Shown piece by piece: positions 5,544 through 9,019 of a stretch of DNA of 9,019 bases (its first letter is position 1; each line of letters opens with the position of its first letter). Under the pieces are notes generated by a model. The model was not told where the DNA came from, made no database searches, and was given only the letters and a program-made list of their open reading frames with translations. Origin of the DNA: Fen-549 sp964636655 (GTDB lineage Bacteria; Actinomycetota; Thermoleophilia; Gaiellales; Gaiellaceae); the NCBI GenBank assembly GCA_964636655.1, contig CAZWTK010000055.1:1-9019 (forward strand), written 5' to 3'. The translations under genes were made by a program, and so were the position numbers.

Positions 5544-7483
5544 AGCTCGTCGTCCTCCTCGTCTTCGCCTTCTTCGTCGCCACGGGCGAAACGCTCTGCC
5601 TGAAGCCGGAAGAGCTTCGCGTAGCGGCCGTCCACGGCGAGCAACTCCGCGTGAGTTCCCTTCTCGACAACGCGGCCACCCTGAAGCACGACGATACCGT
5701 CGGCGTGGCGCACGCTCGAGAAGCGGTGCGAGATGAGGATCGTGGTGACGCCGCGCGTCAGCTCGACGAAGTTGTCGAAGAACGCGGCCTCGGCGCGTAC
5801 GTCCAGCGCGGCCGTCGGCTCGTCGAGCACGAGGATCGAGGCGCCACCCTCGAGCGCGAACAGCGCGCGGGCGATCGCGATTCGTTGCCACTGGCCGCCG
5901 GAGAGATCGGCACCGCCTTCGTACTGGCGTGAGAGCGGAGTATCGAAGCCCTTCGGGAGCCGCTCGATCGCCTCGAGAATGCCCGCGTCGCGTGCGGCCT
6001 TACGGATCGCCTCGCGGTCGCCGAGGTGCGGGACAGATCCGAAGCCGATGTTGTCGGCCGCCGAAAGCTCGTAACAGTTGAAGTCCTGGAAGATGATTCC
6101 GATCTGGCGGTGCCAGTCTTCGACCGGGAAGTGGCGAATATCTACTCCGTCGGTTCGAATTCGGCCCGAGTCGGGCTCGTAGAGACGGCCGAGCAGCTTG
6201 ACCAGCGTCGTCTTACCGGCGCCGTTCAGACCGACGATGGCAGTGGACTTGCCGGCCGGAATCGTAAGCTCGAAATCGCTCAGGACCTGGCGCTCACTGC
6301 CCGTATAGCTGAAAGAGACGTGGTCGAAGTCGAGCTCTTTCTTCGGAAAGCCCTTCGGGCCGCGCACCGGCTCGAGCTGCACGGTGCTGCCCTCGTACTT
6401 CTCGACGCCGCGCTCGAAGCCGAGCATTCCCGCATAAGACATCATCCCGAACTGAGTCTGAGTGTCGGACTCAGGGTAGTGGCTGCCCAGGTTGATGGCG
6501 GCGATTGCCGCCTGGAAGGTGAGCGCGAGATCTCTGAGCGTGATTCCCCCGCCGGCGGCGCTGTTTCCGAGCGCGGCAAGCGCGACGGCCGAGACGATGA
6601 GCGCGAACGCGGTGATCACGAGGAAGGGCTTGAGGTAGATGCGCCGCCGCTCCTTCCAGACCGGCCCCATGAATTCGAGGAAGGACTCGCGGTAGCGCTC
6701 GCGCACCCAGGGTGCCAGGCCGAAGACGCGCAGCTCCTTCGCCGCCGGCGGATCGAGGCCGACGCGACGGAAATAGAAGTTGCGGCGACGGATATTGGCG
6801 TTGGTGCGGAAGATGGCCGAGTATTTGCGCAGACCGCCGCGTTGGCCGTAGCGGAAGAGCATCGTAGCGACGAAGAGCGCGGCCGCAGCCAGCCAGGAAA
6901 AGACAACGCCGACAATGACGACCAGGCTGACCAACTGGAGGTAACGAGCGATCAGCGCGACCAGCCCCGCGCAGGCGCGACCCGGCGTGCGAAAGCCGAA
7001 TTCCAGCTGCGTGGCCGAGTCACTCAGGTCGTCGAGCAGCTCCTGATCCTCGAGCGGCCCGATCCCCGGAGTCCGGAGCGCGTCGCTGATCAGCCGATCG
7101 GCAGCCTGGCCGTCGACCCGTCTGGTGATCAGCTCGCCGAGCGAGGCTTGGAGCGGTGTCAGCACCTGCATCAGAACGAAGGCCGAAGCCGCAAGAAGGA
7201 AGGCGAAGACGAGCGAGTCCCAGGCGCCCGAGCCGACTCCGGCCTTGGCCGCCGCCGGCACGCGGCCGAGCATGACGCTCGTGCCGAGGATGAAGAGCAC
7301 CGGCAAGACGCCGAGCACGATATTCAGAACGATGGCCTCGATTGTGAGGCCGGTGCCGCTTTTCGGAAGCTCGCGTGCGATCTCCCAGCGCGAACTGACC
7401 GACATGCGCATAAAGGCAACGAATCGGGCGAGTGCGCGTGGCGTCGCGATCTGGGTTGTCTGGGTGGCATCCAAGTCGGTCAT
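5540..7483 (-). CDS. ABC exporter half-transporter, first subunit
   Basis: This 647-residue half-transporter is the first gene of the exporter pair. Hydrophobic segments are at about 47-72, 89-109, 172-190, 191-210, 285-306 and 313-333. The region before the ATPase has AKELRVFGL (248-256), the counterpart of KELRLFGL in its partner. The ATPase shows Walker A GLNGAGKT (418-425), Q-loop Gln466 in FQDF, signature LSGGQ (527-531), Walker B with Glu555 (ILVLDEP), D-loop AALD and switch His586, all intact. The C-terminus ends in an acidic tail (636-647), whose purine-rich codons also supply a Shine-Dalgarno-like sequence for the next gene. ATG 7483 is preceded by GAAGG at 7 bases. Two tandem promoters, one with a LexA-type operator, lie upstream. 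Because both ATPase sites look competent, the pair is not the obvious one-dead-site kind of heterodimer. Confidence 0.94.
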   Translation of the reverse strand: MTDLDATQTTQIATPRALARFVAFMRMSVSSRWEIARELPKSGTGLTIEAIVLNIVLGVLPVLFILGTSVMLGRVPAAAKAGVGSGAWDSLVFAFLLAASAFVLMQVLTPLQASLGELITRRVDGQAADRLISDALRTPGIGPLEDQELLDDLSDSATQLEFGFRTPGRACAGLVALIARYLQLVSLVVIVGVVFSWLAAAALFVATMLFRYGQRGGLRKYSAIFRTNANIRRRNFYFRRVGLDPPAAKELRVFGLAPWVRERYRESFLEFMGPVWKERRRIYLKPFLVITAFALIVSAVALAALGNSAAGGGITLRDLALTFQAAIAAINLGSHYPESDTQTQFGMMSYAGMLGFERGVEKYEGSTVQLEPVRGPKGFPKKELDFDHVSFSYTGSERQVLSDFELTIPAGKSTAIVGLNGAGKTTLVKLLGRLYEPDSGRIRTDGVDIRHFPVEDWHRQIGIIFQDFNCYELSAADNIGFGSVPHLGDREAIRKAARDAGILEAIERLPKGFDTPLSRQYEGGADLSGGQWQRIAIARALFALEGGASILVLDEPTAALDVRAEAAFFDNFVELTRGVTTILISHRFSSVRHADGIVVLQGGRVVEKGTHAELLAVDGRYAKLFRLQAERFARGDEEGEDEEDDEL

Positions 7484-7536
7484 GCTAGGCCTTCGTCTGC
7501 GCTCGAATTCAAATGGGAAGCGCCGTAACTGGCGAG

Positions 7537-7565
7537 AAGATATAGAGGGTTACTCTGGGTGTCAA
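7537..7565 (-). promoter_or_regulatory. Proximal sigma-70-type promoter of the exporter pair
   Basis: On the minus strand a perfect TTGACA (7565-7560) is followed, after exactly 17 bases, by TATCTT (7542-7537). Transcription would begin near 7530, leaving a leader of about 47 bases before the ATG at 7483. This promoter has no LexA-type site of its own and may give a basal level. Confidence 0.6.
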
Positions 7566-7592
7566 ACAAGTAGACGATGACTGGGAACTACC

Positions 7593-7621
7593 TTTCTAAC
7601 CGAACACATGTTCGCTGTCAA
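7593..7621 (-). promoter_or_regulatory. Distal sigma-70-type promoter overlapping a LexA box
   Basis: On the minus strand a second perfect TTGACA (7621-7616) is followed after 17 bases by TAGAAA (7598-7593), four of six matches to the -10 consensus. The spacer between them holds the inverted repeat 7601-7614. A repressor bound there would block RNA polymerase. It lies 56 bases upstream of the proximal promoter and points the same way. Confidence 0.5.
7601..7614. promoter_or_regulatory. LexA (SOS) box, CGAAC-N4-GTTCG
   Basis: The sequence CGAACACATGTTCG is a perfect inverted repeat (CGAACA and TGTTCG around two bases). Its core CGAAC-N4-GTTCG matches the LexA operator known from Gram-positive bacteria and mycobacteria (CGAAC-R-N-R-Y-GTT on both strands). 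It lies in the spacer of the distal promoter of the exporter pair, the classic repressing position. It is also about 165 bases upstream of the divergent phosphoribosyltransferase gene, so an effect on that gene is less likely. The match and position are seen; LexA binding is inferred. Confidence 0.7.
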
Positions 7622-7763
7622 GCACGCCGTCCACTGAGGACGTGCGTTTCGAAAAGGCGTTCCCGCGACGCGCGCTCACAGTAGCGAAATTTCCTTAACT
7701 TTTGCTGAATCCAGCCCCCACGCCAGGCTCCGGTGTTGCATCCTTTGTGACAGAGGTCTCGAG

Positions 7764-7771
7764 AGAAGGGA
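7764..7771 (+). promoter_or_regulatory. Ribosome binding site of the phosphoribosyltransferase gene
   Basis: AGAAGGGA lies 7 bases before the GTG at 7779 and decides for this non-ATG start. No later ATG keeps the conserved N-terminal FRDR segment. Confidence 0.5.
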
Positions 7772-7778
7772 CGGTGCC

Positions 7779-8456
7779 GTGCAGAGTGGGCAGAGCCCGA
7801 TTCCGAGTCGCTTCCGCGACCGAGCCGACGGCGGGCGGCATCTCGGCGAATTGCTTGCCGACTATGCCGGGCGGAACGACGTCGTCGTGCTTGCGCTCCC
7901 GCGCGGCGGAGTACCGGTGGGATACGAGATCGCGCGGGCATTGGAAGTTCCGCTCGACGTATTCGTAGTCCGCAAGCTTGGAGTCCCCGGCCACGAGGAG
8001 CTGGCATTCGGCGCGATCGCCTCGGACGGGGCACGGATACTGAACCACGACGTGATTCGCCACATTGGTTTGAAGAGCGATGTGATCGATGCGGTCAGCG
8101 AGCGCGAGCGCGTTGAGCTAACGCGGCGAGAGCGCCTCTACCGAGGCGATCGGCCCGACCGGGAGCTCGTAAACAGGGTGGTGATCCTCGTCGACGACGG
8201 TCTCGCCACCGGCGCCAGCATGCGCGCGGCCATCGCGGCGGTTCGGGCACAGAGCCCGGCGAAGATCGTGGTCGCAATTCCCACCGCCGCGCTCGATACC
8301 TGCGCCGCTATCGACGCTGAGGTGGACGAACTTGTGAGCCCGCTCAGGCCCGAGAACTTCTACGCCGTCAGCCTCTGGTACGACCGCTTCGAGCAGGTCT
8401 CCGACGACGAGGTTCGTACACTGCTCGAGAGAGCGACACGGGTGAACGGGCAATGA
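7779..8456 (+). CDS. Type I phosphoribosyltransferase family protein
   Basis: The 225-residue product has the PRTase fold. RFRDRADGGRHLGELL (11-26) and LALPRGGVPVGYEIA (38-52) are the N-terminal hallmarks of the large unassigned PRTase group annotated simply as putative phosphoribosyl transferase. VVILVDDGLATGASM (134-148) is the PRPP-binding loop with its acidic pair Asp139-Asp140. Such enzymes move a ribose 5-phosphate group between PRPP and a base or other acceptor, but the acceptor of this subgroup is not known to me. The GTG start at 7779 follows a good Shine-Dalgarno. The stop overlaps the next start in ATGA (8453-8456), so the two genes are very probably co-translated. No clear promoter was found in 7622-7763. 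It is divergent from the exporter pair. Confidence 0.88.
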   Translation: MQSGQSPIPSRFRDRADGGRHLGELLADYAGRNDVVVLALPRGGVPVGYEIARALEVPLDVFVVRKLGVPGHEELAFGAIASDGARILNHDVIRHIGLKSDVIDAVSERERVELTRRERLYRGDRPDRELVNRVVILVDDGLATGASMRAAIAAVRAQSPAKIVVAIPTAALDTCAAIDAEVDELVSPLRPENFYAVSLWYDRFEQVSDDEVRTLLERATRVNGQ

Positions 8457-9019
8457 AAACACGCGAGAGAGAGGTGGTCGTCTCGATCGGCGAGGTGCAA
8501 CTCGCCGGGACGCTACGCATTCCCGAGAGCGCCGACGGCATCGTTCTCTTCGCTCACGGCTCGGGCTCCAGCCGCTTCAGCCCGCGCAACCGTCACGTCG
8601 CCGCCGTTTTGGAGCAAGCCGGGCTGGCGACGATGCTGATCGACCTGTTGAGCGAGCGCGAGGAGCAAGAGGACTCCCGTACCGGAGCCCTTCGCTTCGA
8701 CATCCCCATGCTCTCCGATCGGCTCCTGGCTGCGACGGTCTGGCTGCATGCGAACGAGGGCACGACCTCGCTCCCGCTCGGTTTGTTCGGAGCCAGCACG
8801 GGTGCCAGCGCGGCGCTTCTGGCCGCCGCAGAGCGGCCGGAGCTGATCAAGGCCGTCGTCTCGCGAGGCGGCCGGCCGGATCTCGCGGGCAAAGCCCTTC
8901 GGCGCGTTGGTGCACCCACCCTGCTGATCGTCGGCGAGAGAGACTCCGTGGTGCTCGATCTCAACGAGCGTGCGGCGGCGGAGCTCGCAACCAAGTGCAA
9001 GCTCGAGATAGTCCCGGGG
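8453..9019 (+). CDS. Alpha/beta hydrolase (dienelactone hydrolase-like), cut by the window edge
   Basis: The first 189 residues are visible and the frame is open to the edge. Residues 1-25 give beta strands, then GIVLFAHGSGSS (29-40) carries the HGSG oxyanion-type turn. FGASTGASAA (112-121) is the nucleophile elbow with Ser115. LIVGERDSVV (158-167) follows the strand that carries the catalytic acid, probably Asp164. The catalytic His should lie just past the edge. The family hydrolyses esters, lactones or similar bonds in the cytoplasm; the substrate is unknown. ATG 8453 overlaps the stop of the phosphoribosyltransferase gene. As I recall, in other actinobacteria (for example Rv0571c of Mycobacterium tuberculosis) a PRTase domain and a hydrolase domain of these kinds are joined in one protein, which supports a shared pathway. 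Confidence 0.85.
   Translation, partial: MKTREREVVVSIGEVQLAGTLRIPESADGIVLFAHGSGSSRFSPRNRHVAAVLEQAGLATMLIDLLSEREEQEDSRTGALRFDIPMLSDRLLAATVWLHANEGTTSLPLGLFGASTGASAALLAAAERPELIKAVVSRGGRPDLAGKALRRVGAPTLLIVGERDSVVLDLNERAAAELATKCKLEIVPG

Noticed and set aside
5544..5891. Upstream extension of the second exporter subunit to an ATG at 5891
   Set aside because: The added residues are Arg/Gly-rich shadow sequence over the first subunit's ATPase domain. The GTG at 5543 gives normal length and a GTGA overlap.
6026..7528. A 500-codon open frame on the plus strand opposite the first exporter gene
   Set aside because: It is a shadow of a GC-rich gene: the translation is charged and low in complexity with no motif, whereas the opposite strand has complete ABC motifs and membrane segments.

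Overview
The window is GC-rich and densely coding. It looks like chromosomal DNA of an actinobacterium, probably a deep-branching, uncultured one of Thermoleophilia type. That placement is an inference from GC bias, the look of the proteins, near-leaderless starts and an actinobacterial-type LexA box. No rRNA, tRNA, insertion sequence, CRISPR array or origin is visible.

Layout. From base 1 to 7483 every supported gene is on the minus strand. In transcription order (right to left) these are: two half-size ABC exporters joined by a 4-base GTGA stop/start overlap (7483-5540 and 5543-3759); a 148-base gap holding a strong hairpin; an AlkA-type DNA glycosylase (3610-2618); proC, joined to it by an ATGA overlap (2621-1800); a winged-helix regulator of ArsR type (1732-1187) behind a pair of palindromes; a gene-poor stretch with one likely small membrane protein (1075-842); and the N-terminal part of a superfamily 2 helicase that runs off the left edge (568-1). 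To the right of 7483 lies a divergent intergenic region of 295 bases. Beyond it, on the plus strand, a phosphoribosyltransferase (7779-8456) overlaps by ATGA an alpha/beta hydrolase (8453 onward) that is cut by the right edge.

How it may work together. Upstream of the exporter pair there are two tandem sigma-70-type promoters. The distal one carries, inside its -35/-10 spacer, a perfect inverted repeat of the form CGAAC-N4-GTTCG, which is the LexA (SOS) operator of Gram-positive bacteria. The exporter pair therefore looks DNA-damage inducible, and the next gene in the same direction repairs alkylated bases. My leading hypothesis is an SOS-controlled defence that expels a DNA-damaging compound and repairs its lesions. 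The operator and gene order are read directly; the joint function is inference. The phosphoribosyltransferase and hydrolase pair appears to be a split form of a two-domain protein known from other actinobacteria.
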